This document shows, one piece after another, positions 1 through 8,916 of a DNA stretch of 64,000 bases (positions are counted from its first letter, which is position 1; every line of letters starts with the position of its first letter). The stretch covers positions 1-64,000 of the forward strand of contig CALKGE010000011.1 in NCBI GenBank assembly GCA_938084685.1, written 5' to 3'. This DNA is from an uncultured Pirellulaceae bacterium. GTDB taxonomy: Bacteria; Planctomycetota; Planctomycetia; Pirellulales; Pirellulaceae. The translations under genes were made by a program, and so were the position numbers. A model generated the notes under the pieces. The model did no database searches, was not told the origin of the DNA, and saw nothing but the letters and a program-made list of their open reading frames with translations.

Positions 1-235
1 CGCCAAGAAAGTAACGCTCGAGTGTTATTTAGACGGAGACGTTGTACGAGTCGTCATCCAGGACGAGGGTGAAGGGTTCTACCTGGACGACGTCCCCGAT
101 CCCACGCTGCCCGAAAATCTGGACAAGCCCAGTGGCCGCGGCCTGACGCTTCTCAATGCGTTTATGGATGAAATTTTCTACAACGACATCGGTAATCAGT
201 TAACTTTTATCAAACGCTGCACTTTTGATGGGTGA
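1..235 (+). CDS. Anti-sigma factor / serine kinase ATPase domain (RsbW/SpoIIAB-like), 5' truncated by the window
   Basis: Reading frame 2 is open from the window edge to a TGA at 233-235, giving the last 77 residues of a protein. It contains DEGEGF, which matches the G1 box (DxGxG) of GHKL/HATPase_c domains, and about 25 residues later SGRGLTLL, which matches the G2 box. This short spacing and the C-terminal position are typical of the RsbW/SpoIIAB anti-sigma serine kinases, which bind a sigma factor or phosphorylate an anti-anti-sigma protein. The partner gene would lie upstream of the window. A histidine-kinase ATPase domain is the alternative, but such domains are usually longer after the G1 box. 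The family call is good; the exact role is inference. Confidence 0.75.
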   Translation, partial: AKKVTLECYLDGDVVRVVIQDEGEGFYLDDVPDPTLPENLDKPSGRGLTLLNAFMDEIFYNDIGNQLTFIKRCTFDG

Positions 236-374
236 GCGATTCCACCTACGGTGGCTATAGCTTCAGCAGTAGACCTCTAACCAGCTTCTCTGCTCTCAGT
301 AACCCCGGTGCTTTTTCTGTTCCGCTTCAGCGTTGCTCGCTCGAGATAACAACCGCTCGCGTACTGTTCAGCAG

Positions 375-2324
375 TTACAACAGGGTATCCAATTCCCGAC
401 GAAAGCCACCTGAGAGAATTGGAAATCTGCACCAGGTTTTGGGATCAAGATTTTCATCGTCTACATGAAACGACGGTGCAAACCGCTCACGTTTCCACTG
501 ATTGCGTGACCACAACTGGAAGAACCTCCTGACCCACTCGATTAACTGCTGTCGATCTGCCTGGTAACGCTTGACCTGATCATGCTCCGCCAAGGCCTCC
601 AAAATATCGTGAGGCATCATCTTATCCCGAATCGCCCAACGCTCAATCAAATCCAGGATCTCGTAGGGCATCAAATCCGATTCATCGGTTTGATGTGCCG
701 ACGGTGGTCGCAGTTCAGCCGTGGGTTGCTGTTGAGTCACCTTTATCAGCGCGGGAATGGGTGCGCCCGGAAACGGCCCTTTGGTCTCCAGCCAACTCAG
801 CCAATGCCTCAAAAATGCTTTATCAATACCGGCTATCGGTGCAATACCACCACAGGTATCACCATCCATCGTCGTGTAACCGACAGCAGCTTCCGATCGA
901 TTACTTGTTGCCAGCAACAGCCCTCGTTTGATGTTGGCCAACATCCACACTCCTGGTGCTCGCCCCCGGGCCTGAATGTTCTGTAACGCCAGATCGTCCT
1001 GCTGCCAGGAAAGTTCCCTCCCTAGCACACCACTCACCAGTTCTGTGTACTGCTGAACAACACCATCCACGTCGATTTCAAAAAAGCTTGCTCCTATCGC
1101 CTCCGCCACACTCCGGGCGGCCTCTCTGGTAATCTCTCCACTGTTTCGCGTCGACTGATAAACACACCACAGCAATTCATGCACCCACTGCTCCGGCGAC
1201 TGCGGCACTTCTCCTTCGAAGCAACCACGCAATCGCTCTGCGACACCCGCCAATCCAATATCCGCGATAGCAAAGTCGACCATGAGTTTAATCAGCACAG
1301 CAACCGTTGCCGAATCAGCTCCTCCACTCAACGACAGTACGAACCCGCGTGAACAGGACTTCCGCATGTAGTCAAACAGAGCCAGTGCCAGAGCGCGAGC
1401 AAACTCTTCCTCTTTCAAAAAGGAACTCGATTCCCAGGCAGCCACGGTCAGCTGATCAACCGCTACCTGATCCGTCTGGGGGTGAATCTGCCAGGGAGAC
1501 GTAAGTTCCGTAGTATCCGGGGCACACGATGGCACTTCAACCACGGCTGTTGTGAGAACTATATCCTGATAGGAAAACCGGGCGCCGGAAGCAATCAACT
1601 CCCCGTTACTGCCAATCATGGTATCACCGTCGTAAATCGCCCGACCTGCTTCATTCCCAACCAGATTGGCATACACATAGGCGCCTTGAATGATCCGGCT
1701 TCCCTCAAGCAGCAACTGCTGTCGCACCTGATGTTTTCCAAACGCGAAATGAGAGGCACTTGGATTGAGAATCACTCCTGCGTGACGTGCTGCCAGACTC
1801 TTCGCTGGCCGCGTCGCCACCCAGGCATCCTCGCAGATTTCAAATCCAATACGTACATCTGAAATCGAAAAGACGAGATCTCCAAAGGGAACTTCCTGGT
1901 CAGCCACACAAACGGTAACCTGTTCTCCTGCTTTCCAGGGCGTAAACCACCGAGGTTCATAATGTAATCCGTCACCAGCCAGATGTTGCTTGGCAACAAA
2001 CCCCAGCAGTTTACCATCCACCACCATGGCCACTGCATTATAAGTCTGACCGCTGACGGACATGGGCAATCCCACGGCAACTGCAATATCGCGAGTGTTT
2101 GGGATGATCTGCTCAAGCATTTCCAGAGATGTTTCGATCACCCCTGGAGCCAGAAACGCATCTTCGCAACCATAGCCGGAAATACACAATTCTGGCAGGC
2201 AGAGCAGATCTGCCTGCTGTGACCGAGCCTGTTCGATAGCCTCGATAATATTTTGAACGTTCTGATCCCAGGCAATCGGAGTTTGATTTAACGCGGCAGC
2301 TACCAACTTCATCCGTTTCATCAT
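375..2324 (-). CDS. nadE: Glutamine-dependent NAD(+) synthetase
   Basis: Two-domain enzyme making NAD from deamido-NAD, ATP and glutamine in the cytoplasm. Residue numbers count from an upstream in-frame TTG at 2333. The N-terminal nitrilase-type glutaminase domain (about 1-280) has the full Glu-Lys-Cys triad: LPELC (E48), VAKQH (K115) and FEICEDAW (C167). The C-terminal synthetase domain has the ATP-pyrophosphatase P-loop SLSGGADS near 334-341, followed by the ATSNRSEAAVGYTTMDGD block. Length (about 650) is right for the glutamine-dependent bacterial type. I chose the ATG at 2324 because GGAGAG lies just upstream; the ATGs at 2321 and 2312 are alternatives. It runs leftward, 47 bases after the FGE-like gene, so the two may be co-transcribed. 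Confidence 0.95.
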   Translation of the reverse strand: MMKRMKLVAAALNQTPIAWDQNVQNIIEAIEQARSQQADLLCLPELCISGYGCEDAFLAPGVIETSLEMLEQIIPNTRDIAVAVGLPMSVSGQTYNAVAMVVDGKLLGFVAKQHLAGDGLHYEPRWFTPWKAGEQVTVCVADQEVPFGDLVFSISDVRIGFEICEDAWVATRPAKSLAARHAGVILNPSASHFAFGKHQVRQQLLLEGSRIIQGAYVYANLVGNEAGRAIYDGDTMIGSNGELIASGARFSYQDIVLTTAVVEVPSCAPDTTELTSPWQIHPQTDQVAVDQLTVAAWESSSFLKEEEFARALALALFDYMRKSCSRGFVLSLSGGADSATVAVLIKLMVDFAIADIGLAGVAERLRGCFEGEVPQSPEQWVHELLWCVYQSTRNSGEITREAARSVAEAIGASFFEIDVDGVVQQYTELVSGVLGRELSWQQDDLALQNIQARGRAPGVWMLANIKRGLLLATSNRSEAAVGYTTMDGDTCGGIAPIAGIDKAFLRHWLSWLETKGPFPGAPIPALIKVTQQQPTAELRPPSAHQTDESDLMPYEILDLIERWAIRDKMMPHDILEALAEHDQVKRYQADRQQLIEWVRRFFQLWSRNQWKRERFAPSFHVDDENLDPKTWCRFPILSGGFRRELDTLL

Positions 2325-2371
2325 GCTCTCCAACCACCTCGGAACTTTTCTCGTCCGAAGCGCCCTCGGCT

Positions 2372-3562
2372 CTATTCTCTCGCTCGCAGTTCTTTAATCG
2401 CCTTAGGAAGCAGCTTATCAACAAAGCCTCGGGCCCCACGCCCTTCTTCGTCAATTCGGAAGTTTACATCGTCCACGATCAATTGGACATCAGCACGCCA
2501 GAATTCTTCTTTTTCCTTCATCGACACTCCCTCTTCCAACGGACGCACCAGACGCATACCAACGCCCAGTGCCGGGCCACTGGTAAACCACCAGGGACTC
2601 AGCGGAATATTGGGGTCTTCACCGCGCCACTCATCGTCGCTTGACGGCAAGCGGGATGCACTGCGGCAGTCTTCCGGATCCAGATCGTAATAGCCTCCTC
2701 GCACAACCCTTGGGAACAACTCCTTGGTTTTAACCAAAGCCTCTTTCACCGAAACCCGTTTGCCATCGAATTTTGCATAACCTTCGTCCAGTAAACCATC
2801 GAGTACCCACTCGCAGGCGTTCCCGTACATATCATAGAGTCCCCACGGGTTTGGCTTTTTCTGTCCAACCGGGTGAGTTGTTTCATTGGAATTTCCATAA
2901 TGCCAGCCATAGTCGTCGAGATCTGCAGGGTCGTCGCCGAAATGAAAAGCCGTCTTCGTGCCAGCTCGACACGCATATTCCCATTCTGCTTCCGTGGGTA
3001 GTCGATAAAACCTGTCACTCATCAATGACAGCCACTTCGTATACTGTTTAGCCGCATACTGACTCATTGAAACCGCTGGCAATTCCGGTTCTTCCCCGTT
3101 GCGATAAGTAAAACTCGTATCGTACAGATTTGAGGGTGCCGAGATGACCAACGCACTCTTTTCGTCGGTCAGCGGGCGTAAATCGTGCGTTTGAAACCCT
3201 TTGAAGATGTCATGCATTGCCATATAGGATTTGTATTCAGCCCAGGTAACTTCATACTTCCCAATCCAGAAAGGCTTGATTTCCACTTCAAATTGCGGGC
3301 CTTCCTTTTCCTGCCGATCTGCTTCACTATCCGGGCTCCCAATCGTGGCCACGCCACCCGCGATCGGAATCATCGTGTACTTCACATCCGTACCTGGAAT
3401 CTCAGCCTCATAAGGGACCATGTAACCACAATCGATCTTTACATAGGGACCCTCTGCAGGTTTTTCTGCAACAATTCCCCGTGGCAATTTGTGGTCTGCA
3501 AACCCCGGGCCTGTCCAGAGAATCAAAAGGCACACAGCATAAAAAAAACGCATGGTTGTCAT
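2372..3562 (-). CDS. Secreted SUMF1/FGE-sulfatase-like domain protein
   Basis: Begins with a signal peptide (FFYAVCLLILWTGPGFA, probable cleavage after GFA). The body is a formylglycine-generating-enzyme fold: IAGGVATIGSPDSEADRQEK, WIGKYEVTWAEYKSYM, RLPTEAEWEYACRAGT, GLYDMYGNACEWVLDG, RVVRGGYYDLDPEDCRSASR and a final VGMRLVRP. FGE itself oxidises a sulfatase cysteine using two cysteines near the C-terminus. Here only one cysteine (PEDCRSASR) is in that area and it does not align with the catalytic pair, so sulfatase activation is unlikely; many such domains have other or unknown roles. A charged tail of about 50 residues follows the domain. Several starts are possible: the ATG at 3562 is used, 3580 and 3553 are alternatives. 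Confidence 0.85.
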   Translation of the reverse strand: MTTMRFFYAVCLLILWTGPGFADHKLPRGIVAEKPAEGPYVKIDCGYMVPYEAEIPGTDVKYTMIPIAGGVATIGSPDSEADRQEKEGPQFEVEIKPFWIGKYEVTWAEYKSYMAMHDIFKGFQTHDLRPLTDEKSALVISAPSNLYDTSFTYRNGEEPELPAVSMSQYAAKQYTKWLSLMSDRFYRLPTEAEWEYACRAGTKTAFHFGDDPADLDDYGWHYGNSNETTHPVGQKKPNPWGLYDMYGNACEWVLDGLLDEGYAKFDGKRVSVKEALVKTKELFPRVVRGGYYDLDPEDCRSASRLPSSDDEWRGEDPNIPLSPWWFTSGPALGVGMRLVRPLEEGVSMKEKEEFWRADVQLIVDDVNFRIDEEGRGARGFVDKLLPKAIKELRARE

Positions 3563-3603
3563 CACTTTTCTATCATTCATTCTGTTTTTGAGGGGCAAAC
3601 CTG

Positions 3604-3620
3604 ACAGGTCGCCGACCTGT
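3604..3620. repeat. Perfect 17-base palindrome upstream of the FGE-like gene
   Basis: ACAGGTCG-C-CGACCTGT, two 8-base arms around one central base, lies about 40 bases upstream of the FGE-like start and downstream of the leftward START-like gene. It could be an operator or an RNA hairpin, but no T-run follows on either strand, so a simple terminator is not supported. Confidence 0.5.
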
Positions 3621-3695
3621 AGCTTCCCTCCCTGAAGTATCGTTTGCCATAGCCAATCTGTAAAGAGAACGAGTTCGCTCTCGGCTAATAATTGC

Positions 3696-4280
3696 CTAAA
3701 GTTGGCAATGGTTCAGACCACTGGCGAGCTTGTTGAGAAAACTTTGGCGTGCTCTGACAAAACTCTTTCGCTGGCTTCGCCTACCATTACGAGGCCCCCA
3801 AAATTCGATATGAGAATGCCATTTTAGGCAACAATGAGCCCCATCCCAAAGAATGTCGATTTGCTCCCAACAGGTACACGACTGTGCAAAACTCTGCATC
3901 ACAAGCTGCAATCGCCGGGAGGGCCAGGCTTGAATTATTTCTAACGAGTTAAAGGGGGACACTTCTGTACCGTAAAGAACCTGTCCCAACCCTGCTCCAT
4001 TGGAAATGCTGCAGCCAGATTCAATGTCGGACGACCATCGCGACCACTTGGACAAATCGGCCAGCTCGGCATATACCTGCGGAGGAGAACAAGGCAGTGA
4101 TATCTGCAGCTGGAAATCAATCAACCTGCCTCGGTATAACATTTGGCGAAGCAATATTACTCCCAGCGTTATCGCGACGAACGTCAACAGCAATACAAAA
4201 ATTGGAAGCAATGACTGGATTGGTAAATTCATCATGATTGCAACGCCCCCGAGTGCAAAACTCAGCACCTTTGGTTGCAT
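3696..4280 (-). CDS. Membrane-anchored START/SRPBCC-like protein
   Basis: A 194-residue protein. Residues 10-50 hold one or two hydrophobic membrane segments (SFALGGVAIMMNLP; LLPIFVLLLTFVAITLGVIL). The rest resembles the polyketide-cyclase/SRPBCC fold: SLPCSPPQVYAELADLSKWS at the start, the typical N-terminal strand and helix leading into D-x-x-x-W-x-x-W, then alternating strands ending in a long C-terminal helix (SFVRARQSFLNKLASGL). No ligand can be named. Cysteines are frequent (CTCWEQ, CCLKW). It sits between the MFS gene and the FGE-like gene on the same strand, 48 bases after the MFS stop, so it may be the distal gene of that transcript. The family is a pattern-based call and the function is unknown. 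Confidence 0.6.
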   Translation of the reverse strand: MQPKVLSFALGGVAIMMNLPIQSLLPIFVLLLTFVAITLGVILLRQMLYRGRLIDFQLQISLPCSPPQVYAELADLSKWSRWSSDIESGCSISNGAGLGQVLYGTEVSPFNSLEIIQAWPSRRLQLVMQSFAQSCTCWEQIDILWDGAHCCLKWHSHIEFWGPRNGRRSQRKSFVRARQSFLNKLASGLNHCQL

Positions 4281-4328
4281 TGTCGGTGTATCCGAGAATA
4301 CGTCACGTGGATTGTCAGAATATTCGTG

Positions 4329-5714
4329 TCAACCTGCTTCAGTCGTCACGCCCGGCTGCGTTGCATCAGTTGAACTCCGTGGCATGAGATAGACGGCAAC
4401 GATTCCCAGCAGATAGGCGTATCCACAAATGCGTCCCACCATGTCATATCGGCCTTCAAATGCTTCTTTCAGGAAAAGTGAAGTGGCAATAATCAGCACT
4501 CCAACAAGGATTCGACCAAAATTGAAACTGACACCACTCCCGGTGGAACGAATACGAGTATCAAACATTTCCGGCAAGCATAACGGAAGCCAGCCAAAGA
4601 AGAATCCACTGAAGAACCCGAGGCCCCGCACCCAAAACATGAAATCGCTATGACTGGGATCGGGCAATGCGTAAAGGAATTGAGTACAAGCAAATGCCAA
4701 AACACACAGTGCTGCGTAGCTCAAACGACGTCCTAGCAGAAATGCCAGTCCCCCACCCAGCAGACTGCTGATGCTACCAGGCCAGGCGCGTTGAAAAGCA
4801 GCCTCAGCCTTCAGGTTCGTATTCGTTTTCTTCGACCTGACTTCCTCCGCTTTATCACTGGCGTTCGCATCCGCATTGGCGGTTTCATTCTGCTGGTCGT
4901 ATTCCGCAGCCCAATAGTTGGCCCAATTCGCTACTCCCCAACCTCCAAACAAGGGAACAAACGCAAGGATGATTCCGATTGCTGTCAACTTCCAGTTCCT
5001 GGCATTGAACACTTCGCCCATCGTTACCGGATGAACTGTTTGTTGATCCTCTGCGTCTGATTTCGCCTGTTCCGCCAGCCAGGAAGGAGACTCAGGAACG
5101 CAATACCAGGTAAACAGGGCCAGCAATATGGGGAGTGCTCCCACCTGCAATGTCCAATGCCAATCGGACGAATTTACATCTTTGTACATACACCAGAGTG
5201 AAAAGAACATAATCCCAACATTTGCCGATGTTCCTAGCACTCCCGCTAAAATCGGCTTGGCTGTATTCGGCCAGGCTTCCTGAATAAGTGCCATTCCATT
5301 GGGCCACATCCCCCCGATTCCCATGCAGGTGAGAAACCGAAGTAACCAGAAAACTTCGATGTTGGGAGACAACGTGGATAGAAATGAGAAGATACTGTAA
5401 CAGCCGATACTTACAGCCATCGCTTTGGAACGTCCGAATCGGTCGCCTACCCAGCCAAAGACATAGCCTCCAGCCGCGGCCCCAAACAAAAATGCACAGA
5501 CGAGCAGACCGGCCCATTGTTTGGTAGCATCCGCCATATCAGGTCCCAACAGGTCGGCCGCTGCCGGGAAATGAACAATCCCGTTGATACTCATCTGAAC
5601 TCCGGCAAACATCCATCCCAAAAATGCTACCACCAGAACAAGCACTCGTTGGTTCATTGTGAGTACACTTACCGGTCTATCTTGCACGCTTTCATACACA
5701 GTGTCTGTTGCCAT
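4329..5714 (-). CDS. MFS transporter, organic-acid/sialate-type
   Basis: A 461-residue inner-membrane protein with about 12 hydrophobic segments. The MFS signature after helix 2 is clear: GWVGDRFGRSKAMAVS. A second-half counterpart is GRRLSYAALCVLAF. A charged linker rich in Asn, Asp and Lys (about 265-300) separates the two six-helix halves. The sequence style (GIGGMWPNGMALIQEAWPN; PESPSWLAEQ) resembles the aromatic-acid/sialic-acid/metabolite:H+ symporter families. The substrate cannot be read from sequence. AAGGAAAA precedes the ATG. Leftward neighbours upstream are a VOC protein and an isomerase-like TIM barrel, so uptake of a small organic acid or sugar acid for that short pathway is a reasonable inference. 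Confidence 0.85.
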   Translation of the reverse strand: MATDTVYESVQDRPVSVLTMNQRVLVLVVAFLGWMFAGVQMSINGIVHFPAAADLLGPDMADATKQWAGLLVCAFLFGAAAGGYVFGWVGDRFGRSKAMAVSIGCYSIFSFLSTLSPNIEVFWLLRFLTCMGIGGMWPNGMALIQEAWPNTAKPILAGVLGTSANVGIMFFSLWCMYKDVNSSDWHWTLQVGALPILLALFTWYCVPESPSWLAEQAKSDAEDQQTVHPVTMGEVFNARNWKLTAIGIILAFVPLFGGWGVANWANYWAAEYDQQNETANADANASDKAEEVRSKKTNTNLKAEAAFQRAWPGSISSLLGGGLAFLLGRRLSYAALCVLAFACTQFLYALPDPSHSDFMFWVRGLGFFSGFFFGWLPLCLPEMFDTRIRSTGSGVSFNFGRILVGVLIIATSLFLKEAFEGRYDMVGRICGYAYLLGIVAVYLMPRSSTDATQPGVTTEAG

Positions 5715-5780
5715 TTTTCCTTACTCGTTTTCTACCGCTAGCTATCATCCGTTCCATCTGCCATCACGAATTTCTCATTA

Positions 5781-6200
5781 TCAATCATCAAATCTCACGC
5801 ATCGCCATTCGTCACGGTCAGCTGAGACGTCAATGACATTGCCATCCGGATCCAGCACTTTGAATGACCTCCCCGGGCCTTCGGACAGATCGACTTCGGT
5901 ACGATCTTTCACATCCCCTTTCGAGATTTCAGCTCCCCATTCGATCGCCCGGTCCCATATTTCCTGGAGATTATCAACAATGACTCCAAAGTGAATATAT
6001 TCATCACCCTCCTCAAAACCGGGGCGGCTACCATCATAGGGCAGCAAGGTGATATTGATACAACCATCGGTGATATCCATTGAATCCCCTTGCGGTCGCC
6101 AGGCAAAAAACTCGAATCCAATTACTTCGGTATAAAAGGCACGAGACTTCTCCAAATCGGAACATCGAAGTGCCAAATGAGCCATGCGTGTAATCGCCAT
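5781..6200 (-). CDS. VOC-superfamily (glyoxalase/dioxygenase fold) protein
   Basis: A 139-residue protein with the paired beta-alpha-beta-beta-beta modules of the vicinal-oxygen-chelate fold. Visible marks are HLALRCSDLEKSRAFYTEVI at the start of module 1, IHFGVIVDNLQEIWDRAIEW at the start of module 2, and VLDPDGNVIDVS at the end, the usual last-strand motif. Histidines near 8 and 90 are in the metal-ligand positions of the family. Members include glyoxalase I, methylmalonyl-CoA epimerase and extradiol dioxygenases; the sequence does not decide. The start ATG has GGAATT upstream. It lies between an isomerase-like gene and an MFS gene, all leftward, which suggests a small catabolic unit. Confidence 0.85.
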   Translation of the reverse strand: MAITRMAHLALRCSDLEKSRAFYTEVIGFEFFAWRPQGDSMDITDGCINITLLPYDGSRPGFEEGDEYIHFGVIVDNLQEIWDRAIEWGAEISKGDVKDRTEVDLSEGPGRSFKVLDPDGNVIDVSADRDEWRCVRFDD

Positions 6201-6300
6201 CTATAATTCCTTCCATGTTGGCAGTCCTTTCGACCAGTGCCGCCGCAGATTTATTAGCAGTTGCCCCATTGTACTGGACTGCACCAATCGCATGCCAACA

Positions 6301-7143
6301 TCAGACGCGTTTTGCAAGCTCCTGCTGACGCTCGAAAAACTGGCGGCACTCTTTGACATAATTCGTAGCCGCCGTCAATGATTCGATTCCCTGAGCCTGA
6401 TGAATCGTAAAACTTCCCTCATACCCTATGGAATACAGGCCCTGAAAGACCTGACCGAAATCAACTCCACCCTGCTCCCACAGATAGAGGTGGTGGAAAC
6501 GAACTGGTCCACGACAGAACGTATCCAGCACTTCGGGGCCGGCCGGATCGAGTCGATGATTCTGGACATACACATTCATAATGTGAGGAGCCAATTTCTG
6601 CAAAGTTGCGATTCCGTAGTCCTGACCGTTGAGCAGTAAATTGGCCGGTTCGTAGATGATGCCAAAATTATCCCGATTAATCTCTTTTAAGACTTCGAGC
6701 ATTGGATCCACTTCTTCAAACAGGCTTGTTGTATGACATTGATGGGCCAAACGAACTCCACGCTCAGCAGCCAAATCAGCAGCCGATCTGGCAAAGGCAA
6801 TATCGTCCTGCTGTTTCATACAAACTCGTATGAGATCACAATCAAAGGCCTCGGCGACATCCAATGACGGGCGAATATCGCGTAAACTGTCAGGCCCATC
6901 TTCATTATTCAGTGGCACATCATAGTCGGCTGTCACCATGGTAACCGGAAGATCGGCAGCAGAGATTTCCGAGGCCAGAGCTTTCAGTCGAGCTGGACTG
7001 TCATGCACGCCAGCTCCACTTGCCCGCATGCAAATGGCACTTGCACCGCCACGCTGCACAACACCAATAAAGTCCTTCAGCGGTACATTGAGTTTGGTCT
7101 TAAAGGGAGCTTCAACAATGCGTACGGAAACAGAGAGATACAT
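6301..7143 (-). CDS. Sugar phosphate isomerase/epimerase-like TIM barrel (xylose-isomerase-like)
   Basis: A 280-residue cytoplasmic protein with the AP-endonuclease-2/xylose-isomerase-like barrel pattern. Metal-site type motifs are in order: ICMRASGAGVHD, VTMVTADYDV, CDLIRVCMK, LAHQCHTTSLFEE (His and Glu), FGIIYEPANLLLNGQDYG, MNVYVQNHRLD and a final SFTIHQAQG. Acid and histidine residues at strand ends fit a divalent-metal isomerase, epimerase or related enzyme; the substrate is not recognisable. It is the first gene of the leftward isomerase-VOC-MFS row, downstream of tRNA-Lys. The 100-base gap to the VOC gene leaves room for a separate promoter. Confidence 0.8.
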   Translation of the reverse strand: MYLSVSVRIVEAPFKTKLNVPLKDFIGVVQRGGASAICMRASGAGVHDSPARLKALASEISAADLPVTMVTADYDVPLNNEDGPDSLRDIRPSLDVAEAFDCDLIRVCMKQQDDIAFARSAADLAAERGVRLAHQCHTTSLFEEVDPMLEVLKEINRDNFGIIYEPANLLLNGQDYGIATLQKLAPHIMNVYVQNHRLDPAGPEVLDTFCRGPVRFHHLYLWEQGGVDFGQVFQGLYSIGYEGSFTIHQAQGIESLTAATNYVKECRQFFERQQELAKRV

Positions 7144-7221
7144 CGGCGGTGGCGTGGATCAGGATAGAAACAATTGCCTTTCATTGTAGAGCATCTTGAG
7201 CCGACTCTGCTGCAGGCGCAC

Positions 7222-7251
7222 AAAAATACCCACCGGCAAAAGCCGATGGGT
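7222..7251 (-). terminator. Rho-independent terminator of tRNA-Lys
   Basis: On the minus strand, directly after the tRNA, ACCCATCGGC and GCCGGTGGGT form a 10-bp stem (one G-T pair) around a TTTT loop, followed by ATTTTTG. Position and orientation fit termination of the tRNA transcript. Confidence 0.85.
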
Positions 7252-7256
7252 AACTG

Positions 7257-7329
<73 letters not shown>

Positions 7330-7441
7330 AGTAAAGAACTTAGTTGAATGAGAAAACCTCTGTTTGTCAACCAGCCTAATACTCTAACCATTCGACAATT
7401 TGAGCATTCCGCACTTAAGAAAAAAGGAAAAACGGAACGGA

Positions 7442-8797
7442 TTATTTCTGTCTAATGCAGTAAAGGCGTTCGGCCGTCCGAATAATCAGCTGATCCTCGA
7501 TCAGGGCAGGAGTCGCCATCGCCATATCTTCGGGATGTAACCTGTTTTTACCGACGACTTCGAATTCCTCGCCTGCCTTGATAACAAAGGTCTCACCATA
7601 CTCATTAATACAAAAGATGTGCCCCCGACAGGCCCACGGTGAGCTCGTGAAGGCGCGACCACCGTTGAGCCGCTGCTTCCCATAAACTTCCTTTCCTGTC
7701 GTTGCGTCATAGCAGGCAAAAAACCCTCGATCATAAAGTACGTAAATCCGTCCTTCGTACAACACAGTACTGGGGTTGTAGGGAGCGGCCTGCTTTTGGC
7801 ACCAGGCGATAAATTCGTTGCTCGTTTCCCGGTCTTTCAAACTGATGTCTCCGTTACCCCCAGGCCTGATCGCAAACAATGGTTTCTTCTGGTCAAGGAC
7901 ATAACCACTGCTGACATACAGCAGGTCATCTTCGGCGTACGGTGTTGCGATGGTAATGCTGGAGTTTCCCCCAAATTCGTACAACAATTTACCTTCCAGG
8001 CTATAAACACGGTTCATGCCCGTACCTGGAGTCACCAATTCGGTTCGCTGGGAATTCTCCCAAACGTACGGCGTAGCCCAATTGCTGCCTTCGGGACGCG
8101 TTACCTGCCACTGCTGCTGACCCGTCTTTTTATCCAAGGCGACCAGCGATGACTGCTGTTCATTATCATCCACGATGAACAACTGGTCCTGATGCAGCAC
8201 GGGGGAAGCTGCTGTTCCCCAACCATTACGAACCGTGGACGGCTTACCACGCCGCTGCCAGACTAACTCGCCATCCAGGTCCAGACAGAAGACTCCCAGA
8301 TGTCCGAAGGAGACAAAAAGGTGCTGGCCATCGGTCACCGCCGTCTCGGAGGCATAGCTGTTTTTAATGTGAATCGGCGCTGCCGGTTTCCCCTGATGCA
8401 GCTCTTTCTTCCAGATCAACTCACCCGTTTTCAGTTCACGGCAAATCACCAACCAGTGATGCAGACCTTCTGGTGGCCTGGAACGGTCTCCTCCAAAGTA
8501 CAAACCCTTACGAGCGCCCTCGGCCGCCCCATCATTCACGACCGTCGTGTAGTAAATTCTTCCTTCCGTAATGACAGGTGACGACCACCCTCGGCCTTCT
8601 GTCTTAACTTCCCATTGAATGCCATCTCGGCTCTCATAATCCCAGGTCAAAGGAAGCTTCCCGTTGGAACTGATCCCCCGAGCGCCCGGCCCACGAAACT
8701 GATGCCATTGCTGGGCCTCTGTTTTACCAGGAAGCAAAAAGGCGAGCACAAAAGTAAACAGGGAAAAGAGACTTGGATTCATGAGATTAACTCGCAT
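7442..8797 (-). CDS. Secreted PQQ-like beta-propeller protein
   Basis: Has an export signal at the N-terminus (NPSLFSLFTFVLAFLLPGKTEA) followed by the phrase WHQFRGPGARGIS, common at the start of planctomycete PQQ-repeat proteins. Blade-type repeats follow: ELKTGELIWKKEL, CLDLDGELVWQRR, ALDKKTGQQQWQV, YDATTGKEVYGKQ. These are the W-motif beta-propeller repeats shared with BamB and quinoprotein dehydrogenases. No dehydrogenase catalytic set or PQQ-binding residues are evident, so an enzymatic role is not claimed. The start at 8797 is chosen for its AGGAAA ribosome-binding site; a longer frame opens with TTG at 8848. It diverges from the peroxiredoxin gene across about 120 bases that must hold both promoters. 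Confidence 0.85.
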   Translation of the reverse strand: MRVNLMNPSLFSLFTFVLAFLLPGKTEAQQWHQFRGPGARGISSNGKLPLTWDYESRDGIQWEVKTEGRGWSSPVITEGRIYYTTVVNDGAAEGARKGLYFGGDRSRPPEGLHHWLVICRELKTGELIWKKELHQGKPAAPIHIKNSYASETAVTDGQHLFVSFGHLGVFCLDLDGELVWQRRGKPSTVRNGWGTAASPVLHQDQLFIVDDNEQQSSLVALDKKTGQQQWQVTRPEGSNWATPYVWENSQRTELVTPGTGMNRVYSLEGKLLYEFGGNSSITIATPYAEDDLLYVSSGYVLDQKKPLFAIRPGGNGDISLKDRETSNEFIAWCQKQAAPYNPSTVLYEGRIYVLYDRGFFACYDATTGKEVYGKQRLNGGRAFTSSPWACRGHIFCINEYGETFVIKAGEEFEVVGKNRLHPEDMAMATPALIEDQLIIRTAERLYCIRQK

Positions 8798-8916
8798 TAA
8801 ATTATTTCCTGAAATTCTAACCGCCTTCTCGTCGATACCTGTTTCCAAAAAAGCTATATTGCAAATAGACGAATTGGTAGAGTATCAACTGAGAATATAA
8901 CCGAAAGGACATTCTG

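Noticed and set aside
2113-2454. 113-codon minus-strand frame overlapping nadE and the FGE-like gene
   Set aside because: It bridges two well-supported genes in another frame and has no recognisable sequence.
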